From Ignavibacteriae bacterium HGW-Ignavibacteriae-4 (lineage in GTDB: Bacteria; Bacteroidota; Ignavibacteria; Kapaibacteriales; UBA2268): a DNA stretch of 33,071 bases. Below, in pieces: positions 25,342-33,071 of the stretch. The stretch lies in contig PGYR01000031.1 of the NCBI GenBank assembly GCA_002839765.1, positions 1 through 33,071 on the forward strand, in the 5' to 3' direction. Under the pieces are notes generated by a model. That model was not told the origin of the DNA, did no database searches, and saw only the letters and a list, made by a program, of their open reading frames with translations. The stretch's first letter is position 1, and every line of letters begins with the position of its first letter. A program made the position numbers and the translations under genes.

Positions 25342-26103
25342 TTATAGGTCTTTTGGTACGTATCTTTCTAAGCGGAAATTCTCGCCAAGATAATATTTGC
25401 GGACTTCGGGATTAGCAGCTACTTCTTCGGATTTTCCGCTTGTGAACAGGCTACCGTCTATTAGGATGTACGCCCTATCAGTGATTGACAGAGTTTCGTG
25501 GACATTGTGATCAGTGATTAGTATTCCAATTCCTCTATTTTTAAGAGCAAAGATAATATCCATAATATCTTCAACTGAAATCGGATCTATACCAGCAAAT
25601 GGCTCATCTAATAGAATAAATTTGGGATCGGAAGCTAGAGTACGTGCTATCTCGCAGCGGCGTCTCTCCCCTCCCGAAAGCATATACCCCTTACTCTTAC
25701 GCACACGAGCAATTTTAAAATCTTCTAATAACTGCTCTAATTTTTCTTTGATTTGCTTTCGGTTGAGTCCTTTTTGAAGCTGTAGCACAGCTTTTATATT
25801 ATCTTCAACTGAAAGCTTACGGAATATTGAAGGCTCTTGAGGAAGATAACTTATACCCATTCTAGCACGCTGGTACATCGCCTTGCGGGTAATCTTTTTA
25901 TCATCTATTCGTACTATACCCTTATTCGGTCGAACCATACCAACTATCATATAGAAAGTAGTAGTTTTACCTGCACCATTAGGACCAAGCAGACCGACTA
26001 TCTCGCCTTGCTTTACTTCTACATCTATCCCTTTGACTACTGTTCGTTTGCCATAGATTTTGATTAGTCCTTGTGCTGATAGAACTGATTTACCTTCTTC
26101 CAC
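25342..26103 (-). CDS. lptB: LPS export ABC transporter ATP-binding protein LptB
   Basis: LptB powers extraction of lipopolysaccharide from the inner membrane with LptF/LptG. The protein has 253 aa. Seen: Walker [22 protein letters not shown]-loop [11 protein letters not shown], signature [20 protein letters not shown], Walker [14 protein letters not shown], and the family switch [29 protein letters not shown] and [11 protein letters not shown] also fit LptB rather than generic exporters. The start is GTG, overlapping the htrA stop as TAGTG, so it is translationally coupled to the protease gene. The LptFG partners are not in the window. Confidence 0.93.
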   Translation of the reverse strand: MEEGKSVLSAQGLIKIYGKRTVVKGIDVEVKQGEIVGLLGPNGAGKTTTFYMIVGMVRPNKGIVRIDDKKITRKAMYQRARMGISYLPQEPSIFRKLSVEDNIKAVLQLQKGLNRKQIKEKLEQLLEDFKIARVRKSKGYMLSGGERRRCEIARTLASDPKFILLDEPFAGIDPISVEDIMDIIFALKNRGIGILITDHNVHETLSITDRAYILIDGSLFTSGKSEEVAANPEVRKYYLGENFRLERYVPKDL

Positions 26104-27245
26104 TATCTATATCTTCTGTTTTGTTGCGGTTCTTCTAACTGCAATTTAATAGTTTTTTCCTTATCTCCACGTAAGATTTGGAATTCCATAGTATCGCCGA
26201 CCATACTATCATATATTTCTATGTAGTAATCATCTTCTCGTAGAACTTTTCGCCCATTGATTGTAAGTATCACATCACCGGGTTCTAAACCCGCTTTGTT
26301 AGCTGGGCCACTATTTTGAGTAGAATATATCACAACCCCTCTAATGTCAGGTAAGTTTAGATATGATATAACCTTATCATCTATTTCTTGAATTTCTAAA
26401 CCAAGGAAAACGTTTCTATTTATTACTTTCTTTGATTTAATTAACTCAACTATCTGGCTAACTCTGTTTATAGGAATTGAAAAGCCAATACCAATGCTAC
26501 CTGAACCAGATTGGGATTGAGCAGTGGAGAATATCATAGTATTCATACCTATTGCTTTTCCCTCAGCGTTTACAAGAGGCCCACCAGAGTTACCTGAGCT
26601 AATAGCCGCATCCGTTTGAATCATATCTTTGTAAACAGTTAATCGCTTGTCTTGCTCCTCTAAGAAGTTTACGCCTTTGTTAGAGATAACTCCAACAGTT
26701 ACAGTCGGTTTTGCGTTTATATCGAATAGCCCGAATGGGTTACCCAAAGCAATTGCCCATTCTCCAATTATCAAATCATCAGAATTTGCAAATTGTATAT
26801 AAGGCAGCTTTTCATTTGACTTTATCTTTAGCAAAGCAATATCTGTAGCTGGGTCAGATCCTATTATTTCGGCATCGTATCTCTTGCCATCAGTAGTTGT
26901 TATAACTACTTTCTTAGCATTACCAGCTACGTGATTATTAGTTAGTATATATCCATCGGGTGAGATGATAAACCCCGAACCAAGGCCTTTTACTTCATAT
27001 TCACGTACTCTATCTCGTTGCTTACCGAAAAATCTTTCGAAAAGCGTACCACCATAAGGATTGCGATATAGTACTTGCCTTACTTCTGTTACGTTTATAC
27101 CAACTATGGCAGGACTAGCTTTCTCAATAGCTCTAGTTATCGCATTTTGACGAGAACTAGCTATATCGTTTTGTGCAATGCTTTCGCTGTTCATAGCAAA
27201 AAGCATAACTAGACTTACAAATAAGATTATGTATTGTTTTTTCAT
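26103..27245 (-). CDS. Periplasmic HtrA/Deg-type serine protease
   Basis: The start chosen is ATG 27245 (380 aa); a GTG three codons upstream is possible. Signal peptide about 1-24 ([17 protein letters not shown]). Seen: the trypsin-like triad H105 (LTNNHVAG), D135 ([10 protein letters not shown]) and S220 ([20 protein letters not shown]), then one PDZ domain (GLEIQEID ... [17 protein letters not shown]). HtrA proteases degrade or refold damaged envelope proteins; with a single PDZ it is closer to DegS or the short DegQ-like types than to DegP, but no anchor helix other than the signal is seen. It shares an operon with lptB, consistent with envelope quality control. Confidence 0.95.
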   Translation of the reverse strand: MKKQYIILFVSLVMLFAMNSESIAQNDIASSRQNAITRAIEKASPAIVGINVTEVRQVLYRNPYGGTLFERFFGKQRDRVREYEVKGLGSGFIISPDGYILTNNHVAGNAKKVVITTTDGKRYDAEIIGSDPATDIALLKIKSNEKLPYIQFANSDDLIIGEWAIALGNPFGLFDINAKPTVTVGVISNKGVNFLEEQDKRLTVYKDMIQTDAAISSGNSGGPLVNAEGKAIGMNTMIFSTAQSQSGSGSIGIGFSIPINRVSQIVELIKSKKVINRNVFLGLEIQEIDDKVISYLNLPDIRGVVIYSTQNSGPANKAGLEPGDVILTINGRKVLREDDYYIEIYDSMVGDTMEFQILRGDKEKTIKLQLEEPQQNRRYR

Positions 27246-27270
27246 ATATTCCACTCTTTATTCTAATTAG

Positions 27271-27298
27271 ATTATATTACATTTGAAACCTAATACAA
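27271..27298 (-). promoter_or_regulatory. Candidate htrA promoter
   Basis: Read leftward: TTGTAT (27298-27293), a 16-base spacer, TATAAT (27276-27271), 26 bases before the htrA ATG. This resembles a sigma70-like pair. On the plus strand TACATTTG (27278-27285) in the same gap matches the Bacteroidota -7 form and may serve priA, but no matching -33 is seen for it. Confidence 0.3.
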
Positions 27299-27313
27299 TT
27301 ACAAAAATTCGAT

Positions 27314-29812
27314 ATGCCATTAGTAGCAGAAGTATCTGTACCATTACGTGTAAACCAAATATACTCTTACCTCATACCAGAGCGTTTCGGCTCGGATATG
27401 ATAGGAAAGCGTGTAATTGTTAATTTCTCTAACAAAATAATAACTGGGTTAGTAGTCAATGTAACTAAAGATATACCAGACATTAAATTGAAGGAAATAT
27501 CAGATGTAGTTGACAAAGAACCAATTGCCGATATAGGTTTCTTGAAATTATGCAAATGGACAGCTGATTATTATCTTTGCTCACTAGGCGAAGTATTCAT
27601 GGCGGCTTTCCCACCCAAGACTTTCCCACAAGAAGAAGTTTTCGTCAAACTGTCTGACGTATATAACGAAAATGAACTAACAAAGTTTAAGCAGAGTTCT
27701 AAAAAAAGAGAAGAACTAATCAACTTATTGACTGATGAAGATGATTTTATAGCTCTTAGTACTTTGAAAAACAAGTATGACTTCACTTATAGCTACAAGC
27801 AATACCTAGAATTCAGAGATTTAGGATTAATAGATATAAGCTATGAGATGAAAGAAGAACACAAACCAAAAATGATGGTAGCTGTTCGTCCCACTAAAAC
27901 AGAAGGAATAGACGATAAGTACATACACCGAATTGGGAAAGAGTACTTTTCTCGATCGGCAAAGCAATTGGAAGCATTTGATTCTATTTGCAATCACTAC
28001 GTAGAAACTCAAGAACCTATATTACAACAAGCTCTAATTAACGATTATAATATTTCTGCTGCTGCTATTACTGCCTTGGAAAAGAAAGGTTTAATAGAAA
28101 AAGTTGAGATGGAAGTCAGTAGAGTAACAGAAGAATTATCAGAGCTAAGTACGAAAGTTGAATTGCAGCTAGAGTTAGCCGACTTCCAAAAAGAACTATT
28201 GACCAATATCAGACAAGAGATAGCCACAGGAAAAAAGAATATACTAATTCACGGAATAACAGGTAGTGGAAAAACTCTGATATATATGCACTTAATCAGA
28301 GATGTAATTAGTAGTGGTAAGCAAGTAGTAATGCTTTTGCCAGAAATATCTCTAACCCCACAGCTGACAGATAGGTTCAAGCTCTCATTCCCTGGGAGAG
28401 TGTGTACTATACACAGTAAGTTGAACAAGAATGAACGCTATGAACTTTGGCAACAGATAGCCAACGGCGAATATGACATAGTAATTGGCCCACGCTCGAC
28501 TATCTTCTCCCCTATGAAAAACATTGGGCTGATAATAGTAGATGAGGAACATGACCAAAGTTACAAGCAAGACTCCCCTGCTCCTCGTTACAATGCACGG
28601 GATTTGGCAACTGTAAGAGGGCATATACTAGATTGCCCAGTGCTTTTCGGGTCGGCGACTCCTTCGCTGGAGACATACTATAATGCAAAGCAAGGTAAGT
28701 ACGGCTATTTCCAGATGACAGAAAGAGCGGATTCGCACAAGCTACCAGCTATTGAATTAGTTGACTTGCTCAATGCTCGTAAATCTGGTGGAATGCACGG
28801 CTCGTTCTCTTATGGACTAATTGAGCAGATTAAATTTACACTTGCAGAAGGAAGAAAAGTGATGCTCTTCCAAAATAGGCGTGGACATTCGAGTTTCGTT
28901 CAATGTCAGAGCTGCGCACATATACCGCTTTGTGATGATTGTGATATAGCAATGACTTACCACAGCCATAGTAACGTAATGATATGTCACTATTGCGGTC
29001 AGAGAGAAGAGTATTCGGAGCATTGCAAAGGCTGCGGTGCAGATGATGTTATAAAAATTGGGCTCGGCACTCAGCAAGTGGAAGATGAGATAAATGAGAT
29101 ATTGGGTAATAAAGTAATCGTAGTACGATATGATTCGGATACGGTTACTAACAAGAATAAGCAAAGGCAAATATTACAGAAATTCACCGATGGTGGGATA
29201 GATATACTAGTCGGTACGCAGATGATAGCCAAAGGGTTAGATTTCTCTACTATTGGGTTGGTGGGTATATTGAATGCTGATGTGGATTTATTTATGAGTG
29301 ATATAAGGGCGGCAGAAAAGACCTATCAGCTAATAAATCAGGTAGCTGGTAGAGCAGGTAGAAGCAAGAACTCCGAGAGTAAAGTAATACTACAAACAAC
29401 CGTACCTAATAACTACGCTATCAAATCAATCAAGCAGATGTTAAACCTAGATTTCCTTGGTGAGGAGCTGCAACACAGAGAAGACCTGAGCTATCCCCCA
29501 TTCTCACGTTTGGTAGTGATAGAGATGATATCATCGGACTATGCACAGCTAGAAAGACAGGCGATGGCACTCTATAAGACGTTCCCCAAAGATAAACCAG
29601 AGCTAGATGTGCTACCTCCGACAGACCCTGTCATAAAAAAAGTACGTAAAAAATACAGAAAGATAATAGTAATAAAAAATAGCAAACTGCTAGACCCAAC
29701 AGGTAAAGTAATGCGCAAATATGTTTGGGGCTGCGTTGATTACTACACTAAGCAAGGCGGACACGGCGATTTGCGAATAAACATAAACGTAGATGCCAGC
29801 TCTGTGATGTAG
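27314..29812 (+). CDS. priA: Primosomal replication restart helicase PriA
   Basis: PriA is a 3'-5' superfamily 2 helicase that reloads the replisome at stalled forks. At 832 aa it is long but within range. Seen: an N-terminal DNA-binding domain (VSVPLRVNQIYSYLIPERF), Walker [23 protein letters not shown], Walker B VDEEHDQSYKQD, LFGSATPS, a zinc domain with eight cysteines (CQSCAHIPLCDDCD, CHYCGQ, HCKGCGAD), VGTQMIAKGLDF, and QVAGRAGRSK. It is divergent from htrA, with 68 bases between starts. Ends just before a hairpin that also serves it as terminator. Confidence 0.97.
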   Translation: MPLVAEVSVPLRVNQIYSYLIPERFGSDMIGKRVIVNFSNKIITGLVVNVTKDIPDIKLKEISDVVDKEPIADIGFLKLCKWTADYYLCSLGEVFMAAFPPKTFPQEEVFVKLSDVYNENELTKFKQSSKKREELINLLTDEDDFIALSTLKNKYDFTYSYKQYLEFRDLGLIDISYEMKEEHKPKMMVAVRPTKTEGIDDKYIHRIGKEYFSRSAKQLEAFDSICNHYVETQEPILQQALINDYNISAAAITALEKKGLIEKVEMEVSRVTEELSELSTKVELQLELADFQKELLTNIRQEIATGKKNILIHGITGSGKTLIYMHLIRDVISSGKQVVMLLPEISLTPQLTDRFKLSFPGRVCTIHSKLNKNERYELWQQIANGEYDIVIGPRSTIFSPMKNIGLIIVDEEHDQSYKQDSPAPRYNARDLATVRGHILDCPVLFGSATPSLETYYNAKQGKYGYFQMTERADSHKLPAIELVDLLNARKSGGMHGSFSYGLIEQIKFTLAEGRKVMLFQNRRGHSSFVQCQSCAHIPLCDDCDIAMTYHSHSNVMICHYCGQREEYSEHCKGCGADDVIKIGLGTQQVEDEINEILGNKVIVVRYDSDTVTNKNKQRQILQKFTDGGIDILVGTQMIAKGLDFSTIGLVGILNADVDLFMSDIRAAEKTYQLINQVAGRAGRSKNSESKVILQTTVPNNYAIKSIKQMLNLDFLGEELQHREDLSYPPFSRLVVIEMISSDYAQLERQAMALYKTFPKDKPELDVLPPTDPVIKKVRKKYRKIIVIKNSKLLDPTGKVMRKYVWGCVDYYTKQGGHGDLRININVDASSVM

Positions 29813-29821
29813 GTGGAGATT

Positions 29822-29858
29822 ATAAATAAAAAAGGAGCCGAAGCTCCTTTTGTTTATT
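29822..29858 (-). terminator. UUCG-loop terminator, usable from both sides
   Basis: A 9-bp stem AAAAGGAGC (29830-29838) with GCTCCTTTT (29843-29851) and loop CGAA on the plus strand, UUCG on the minus strand. It closes priA from the left and the T9SS gene (stop 29867) from the right. The core and the neighbouring TATAAATAAA and TTTATTTC repeat those at 22985-23010. Confidence 0.9.
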
Positions 29859-29866
29859 TCTATTTC

Positions 29867-32083
29867 TTATTCCACTACAACTTTCACGGCCTTCTCTTCA
29901 GTTCCGTGTTTTATGTTGATTAGGTATATACCCGGCTGAGCTGAGGAGCAGTCCCAAATTAAGTTACCGTAATGGCTTTCTTGCTTAACTAAGCTTATAT
30001 TACCAACAGCATCTATTTTCTTACCAGTTATATCATATATGCTTATGTCATCTGTTGTCATCGGTAAGTTTATATCCCAATAGAATAGTATCTTAACCTC
30101 TGATTTTGCTGGGTTTGGGTATGGTGGATAAGTGTATAGATAATTGCGTTCTATTTCTGATTCGACTGATGATTGCACTCCAATCTTTTCTAATGTAGAG
30201 ACGAACAAATTACCATTTAGATAACTGGTAGTAGAACTTCCTACAAAAATATTATTTCCTTTTCTCCCAATTATTCTATAAATATAGGAATTAGTTTCAA
30301 CAGTTTCACTAAATAGTGGTAAATCTTCGTCAATCCTTTTCCAATTTTTTCCTTGGTCGTTTGAAATCCTCAAACCTCTAATTCCGTTGCCATAGCTTGA
30401 AAGAATTAAATTGTTCTCATCAACCATCTCTAAATAGCAATATTGAATTTCATTAAATAATTCAATTTCTAATTTTTGCCACGAAAGTCCTTTATCTGTT
30501 GATTTTATTATTAATGGAGGAGTTGTGTTAACTGCATAATAATTATCATCAAATTCATAGAAACTATTTATAGAAGCAAAAGTTGTATCCGTTGGTAAAG
30601 AATCTACTAATTTTGACCAAGTTTCTGCATTGTCAGAAGATTTGAATACTCCATTGAATGTAGAAAAAGCTAATAAATCATCACTTCCCGTTTGAGCCAT
30701 TTTCATAATTCGGAAATTATTTTTAATTATAGTTGTATCGATTGTAGTAAAAGTTTTACCATAATCTTTACTTTCTAATATTCCAAAGCTTCCTGAAAGT
30801 AATATCTTATTTTCTAATATTGTGAAGTCATTAATACTACCTCCAAAGTTAACAGAATCAAAAGAATATCCGTAGTCGTTAGATGCATAAATTTTAGTAA
30901 GAAAAAAACCTTGATTTAATAGATATATTTGATTTCTATTAAAATAAACATTGGTTAAATCAACTCGATTCTCTTCTAAAAAAGGGTAATAAGTATGCCA
31001 ACTCTTTGCATTATCAGTTGAATATTGGACTCCTCTTTGAAAATTTCCAACGCTTAATAAAGTATCGTTATAATCATATATAAAACCGATTCTAGTATCT
31101 TTACGAATCAAATTTGTATGTTTTACTTCTGTAAACAAACTATCTGATTCGTAAACTAATCCAAAATTCATAAAGAAGTATTTATTATCTTTTTTATAAA
31201 ATTGTGAGTTATAAATAGATTCATTTATTACTTGCCAAGTTATGCCATTATCTCGTGATTCAATTACACCTTTAGGTGATGAATTTCCAATTATTCGTTC
31301 ACCGTCAAGAGTAAAACTAATTATTGTTGTTCCTATTTCTATAACATTCCAAGTTTTGCCATTGTCTTTTGACTTCCAAAGTTTGCCGTTCTTTGTACTT
31401 ACTAATACATAATCTTCAGTTACAAACATCGTTGAAAGCGTTGAATCAGATAGTGTTTTCTCCCATTTTTCACCTTTATCTGTTGATATAAATATCCCTC
31501 CACTCACTGTATCTTTATATTTGAATGGATTAGCCACTTTTTGTTGAAGTGCAAACAAGTGGGTGTAATTAGATTCAACTTGTTTAATAAAAAAGATTTG
31601 CAAAGTATCTTGTTTATCTTCATCTAACGGTTTCCATAGATTTTCAGTCTCATCAAATTTAAATAAATGATTTTCATTAGATGTTTTTATAGCAAATATT
31701 CCATTTGGACTAATATCGCAATCTCCAGAAAAATTTGGCCCTTCTAATTTTGTCCAACTTTTCGCACTATCTTCACTTAGATATATACCATAAGTACTAC
31801 TAATTAATACTCTATTATTAAATTGAACTATATGTTTTAAAGTTCCAAAAACTTCATATAGTGAATCATTTTTTGCCCTTATCCAATCATTATTCGAATA
31901 TTTGTAATTAAAAGTTTTTTCTAATCCCAAATCACGTTTAGATATATAAACTTCATTATTAAGTGATACTAAATTTTCGACTCTTTCATATTCAAATGGA
32001 GTTGAGACCTCATCCCATATTTGCGAGTTGGCTTGAGATAAGAATGATAGTATCAATGTACATGCTATTATAGTAAGTTTCAT
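29867..32083 (-). CDS. Secreted Asp-box (BNR/sortilin-type) propeller protein with T9SS tail
   Basis: The protein has 738 aa. Signal peptide MKLTIIACTLILSFLSQANS. Seen: at least nine Asp-box type motifs spread through the chain (SEDSAKSW, STDKGEKW, SKDNGKTW, SRDNGITW, STDNAKSW, SKDYGKTF, SSDNAETW, STDKGLSW, SNDQGKNW), as in photosynthesis-stability-factor-like and sortilin-type propellers. The last 90 residues are a T9SS tail: YPPYPNPAKSEVKILFYW, ISIYDITGKKID, AQPGIYLINIKHG. It is probably a surface-displayed binding protein. It follows the Cys-rich gene with a hairpin between. No catalytic site is visible. Confidence 0.9.
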   Translation of the reverse strand: MKLTIIACTLILSFLSQANSQIWDEVSTPFEYERVENLVSLNNEVYISKRDLGLEKTFNYKYSNNDWIRAKNDSLYEVFGTLKHIVQFNNRVLISSTYGIYLSEDSAKSWTKLEGPNFSGDCDISPNGIFAIKTSNENHLFKFDETENLWKPLDEDKQDTLQIFFIKQVESNYTHLFALQQKVANPFKYKDTVSGGIFISTDKGEKWEKTLSDSTLSTMFVTEDYVLVSTKNGKLWKSKDNGKTWNVIEIGTTIISFTLDGERIIGNSSPKGVIESRDNGITWQVINESIYNSQFYKKDNKYFFMNFGLVYESDSLFTEVKHTNLIRKDTRIGFIYDYNDTLLSVGNFQRGVQYSTDNAKSWHTYYPFLEENRVDLTNVYFNRNQIYLLNQGFFLTKIYASNDYGYSFDSVNFGGSINDFTILENKILLSGSFGILESKDYGKTFTTIDTTIIKNNFRIMKMAQTGSDDLLAFSTFNGVFKSSDNAETWSKLVDSLPTDTTFASINSFYEFDDNYYAVNTTPPLIIKSTDKGLSWQKLEIELFNEIQYCYLEMVDENNLILSSYGNGIRGLRISNDQGKNWKRIDEDLPLFSETVETNSYIYRIIGRKGNNIFVGSSTTSYLNGNLFVSTLEKIGVQSSVESEIERNYLYTYPPYPNPAKSEVKILFYWDINLPMTTDDISIYDITGKKIDAVGNISLVKQESHYGNLIWDCSSAQPGIYLINIKHGTEEKAVKVVVE

Positions 32084-32100
32084 AATTATATTTCTTTTTT

Positions 32101-32138
32101 ATAAAAATCTGATGGACTTTCGTCCATCAGGTAATAAT
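32101..32138 (-). terminator. Intercistronic hairpin with GAAA loop, possible attenuator
   Basis: Leftward transcript: CUGAUGGAC-GAAA-GUCCAUCAG (32130-32109), then AUUUUUAU. The 9-bp stem with a GNRA loop and a short U-rich run follows the stop of the Cys-rich gene by about 20 bases and precedes the T9SS start by 26 bases. No promoter fits in the rest of the gap, so partial read-through is likely. Confidence 0.7.
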
Positions 32139-32150
32139 TTCAAACTAATC

Positions 32151-32798
32151 TTAATCACACGGTGTATGATAAATATAGCATGGCGTTTTAGTATGTGGTG
32201 GATATGATGGATTAATAAATGGAATAGGTGGCTCTTGTCCACTACATGAAGGTGTACTTCCGATTGAAGGTAAAAGAGCAGTCATAATCTTGTTTCCACT
32301 TCCATCTACACAAATTGAATATGTCGTTTCACAATAATCTTCAGAACATGGTGAAAAGTAAATGGTATTACTTCCAAAATAATAAATAACCTCTGCTTGC
32401 CAACATTGAGGTAAATAGAAAGTTACCAAATATGGCGGGGGTGGTCCATCACACGGAGGTATATTTGGATTATATATACAAATTTCAGAGAAAAGAAAAG
32501 CTGGCGTCTGAATTTGTGATAAAATATAATCTATTACTTGGTTAAAAGGGACAGTTGGCACACATCCAGGTGTAATTAATGTAGGCGTGGTTCCTAATTG
32601 AACTTTAGTTGCTCCTGCGCCTAGTGGAGAACACTTATAACATATTTCAAATTCATAAATACATCCACCAACATTCATATTTATAGTTTTGGTACTATAC
32701 CCTGTGGGGCATAATGCCTCTGCCTCGCTTTTCATCCCTACAATCAGCAGGAATAATGTTACTCCAAGAGCAACCAATATGTTTGTATATTTTTTCAT
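32151..32798 (-). CDS. Cysteine-rich secreted protein, second copy of the type
   Basis: The protein has 215 aa. Signal peptide MKKYTNILVALGVTLFLLIV with cleavage near SEAEA. The mature chain holds 14 cysteines, two proline-rich stretches (PNIPPCDGPPPPYLV, PPIPFINPSYPPHTKTPC) and the motif FEICYKCSP. The section PCSEDYCETTYSICVDGSGN resembles SCSQNYYCCVEQIIANKDEN of the protein at 24506-25129, and each precedes a T9SS gene. It is probably an exported disulfide-rich protein; no family is recognised. Promoter not identified. Confidence 0.8.
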   Translation of the reverse strand: MKKYTNILVALGVTLFLLIVGMKSEAEALCPTGYSTKTINMNVGGCIYEFEICYKCSPLGAGATKVQLGTTPTLITPGCVPTVPFNQVIDYILSQIQTPAFLFSEICIYNPNIPPCDGPPPPYLVTFYLPQCWQAEVIYYFGSNTIYFSPCSEDYCETTYSICVDGSGNKIMTALLPSIGSTPSCSGQEPPIPFINPSYPPHTKTPCYIYHTPCD

Positions 32799-33071
32799 TT
32801 CTGAAATTCCTAAAAAATTAATAAATATTTAATTATTTATAGGTAATTCATTAAGTTTGTATATATCATTTTGAGTTGTGCAATTTTAAATGATAAATAC
32901 AGGTCAGGAATTACCCACAAAGTTTTTTCTGACTTTTTTATAGCTATTAGAATTTGAAAACCGCTTTTTAACCTCCCATTGAGTGGTGCTTTTGTTGATG
33001 GATTCATTTGTTATTCATTTATCAAATCATTTACAAATGCTTTTAATTTCATTTAGGATTAAAATAATATG
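32799..33071. other. Non-coding or unassigned right end
   Basis: AT-rich, no strong promoter pair, no RNA gene and no hairpin with a U-run seen. A 56-codon frame (32837-33007, minus) beginning MNPSTKAPLNGRLKSGFQ is open but has no recognisable product, and the upstream gene boundary lies outside the window. Confidence 0.4.

Noticed and set aside
32837-33007. Minus-strand frame of 56 codons (MNPSTKAPLNGRLKSGFQ...)
   Set aside because: No recognisable product, no promoter and no partner gene; it could be chance in AT-rich DNA. It is mentioned only as part of the right end.
1-33071. tRNA, rRNA, riboswitch or replication origin
   Set aside because: No tRNA-like cloverleaf, rRNA stretch, known riboswitch core or DnaA-box cluster was noticed in reading both strands; priA alone does not mark an origin. 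A covariance-model scan would be needed to exclude short RNAs.

Overview
The window is an AT-rich, gene-dense bacterial chromosome segment from the Bacteroidota/Ignavibacteriota side of the FCB group, with Ignavibacteria or Candidatus Kapabacteria as the best guess. Four large secreted proteins end in a type IX secretion (T9SS) type A tail with a YPNP-like motif. There is also a DUF5683 protein and a promoter of the Bacteroidota form TTTG-N20-TAnnTTTG. The glycine decarboxylase is of the split GcvPA type and a PDZ/GAF/SpoIIE phosphatase is present; both argue against a typical Bacteroidia or Flavobacteriia genome. The lineage call is inference. Layout: bases 1-8448 hold a truncated secreted-protein gene at the edge, uvrA, an OmpA-like lipoprotein gene, an Asp-box propeller/T9SS gene, and the leftward cutA-radC-uvrB cluster. 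Nucleotide excision repair is thus represented by uvrA and uvrB about 4 kb apart and convergent. Bases 8489-11918 are an accessory island: a small membrane protein, a ParE/RelE-type toxin-antitoxin pair, a DUF559 nuclease gene between imperfect terminal inverted repeats, and a decayed Rhs-type polymorphic toxin locus. The Rhs locus has a short C-terminal core, a metzincin-like tip (HELGHNFGLNH plus Met-turn) and a 4-base-overlapping lipoprotein gene that is a candidate immunity gene. Two displaced core fragments lie further downstream; one is GC-rich and the other carries a 30-bp perfect copy of the core. Upstream, and overlapping by one base, is a 1484-residue Ig-repeat T9SS protein (11918-16372). 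Bases 16459-22860 hold a multi-domain membrane phosphatase on the plus strand and a tightly packed leftward operon gcvPA-ftsB/divIC-ROK kinase-ridA-DUF5683, driven by a convincing Bacteroidota-type promoter. Bases 23017-32798 hold two parallel cassettes, each a cysteine-rich secreted protein followed by a T9SS beta-propeller-like protein, both closed by the same UUCG-loop terminator. Between them lie htrA-lptB (envelope maintenance) and the divergent priA (replication restart). The first cassette has an (TAAAA)8 tract just upstream of its lead gene. The points most worth attention are the Rhs/metzincin/lipoprotein cassette with its displaced cores and nested DUF559 unit, and the duplicated Cys-rich/T9SS cassettes.
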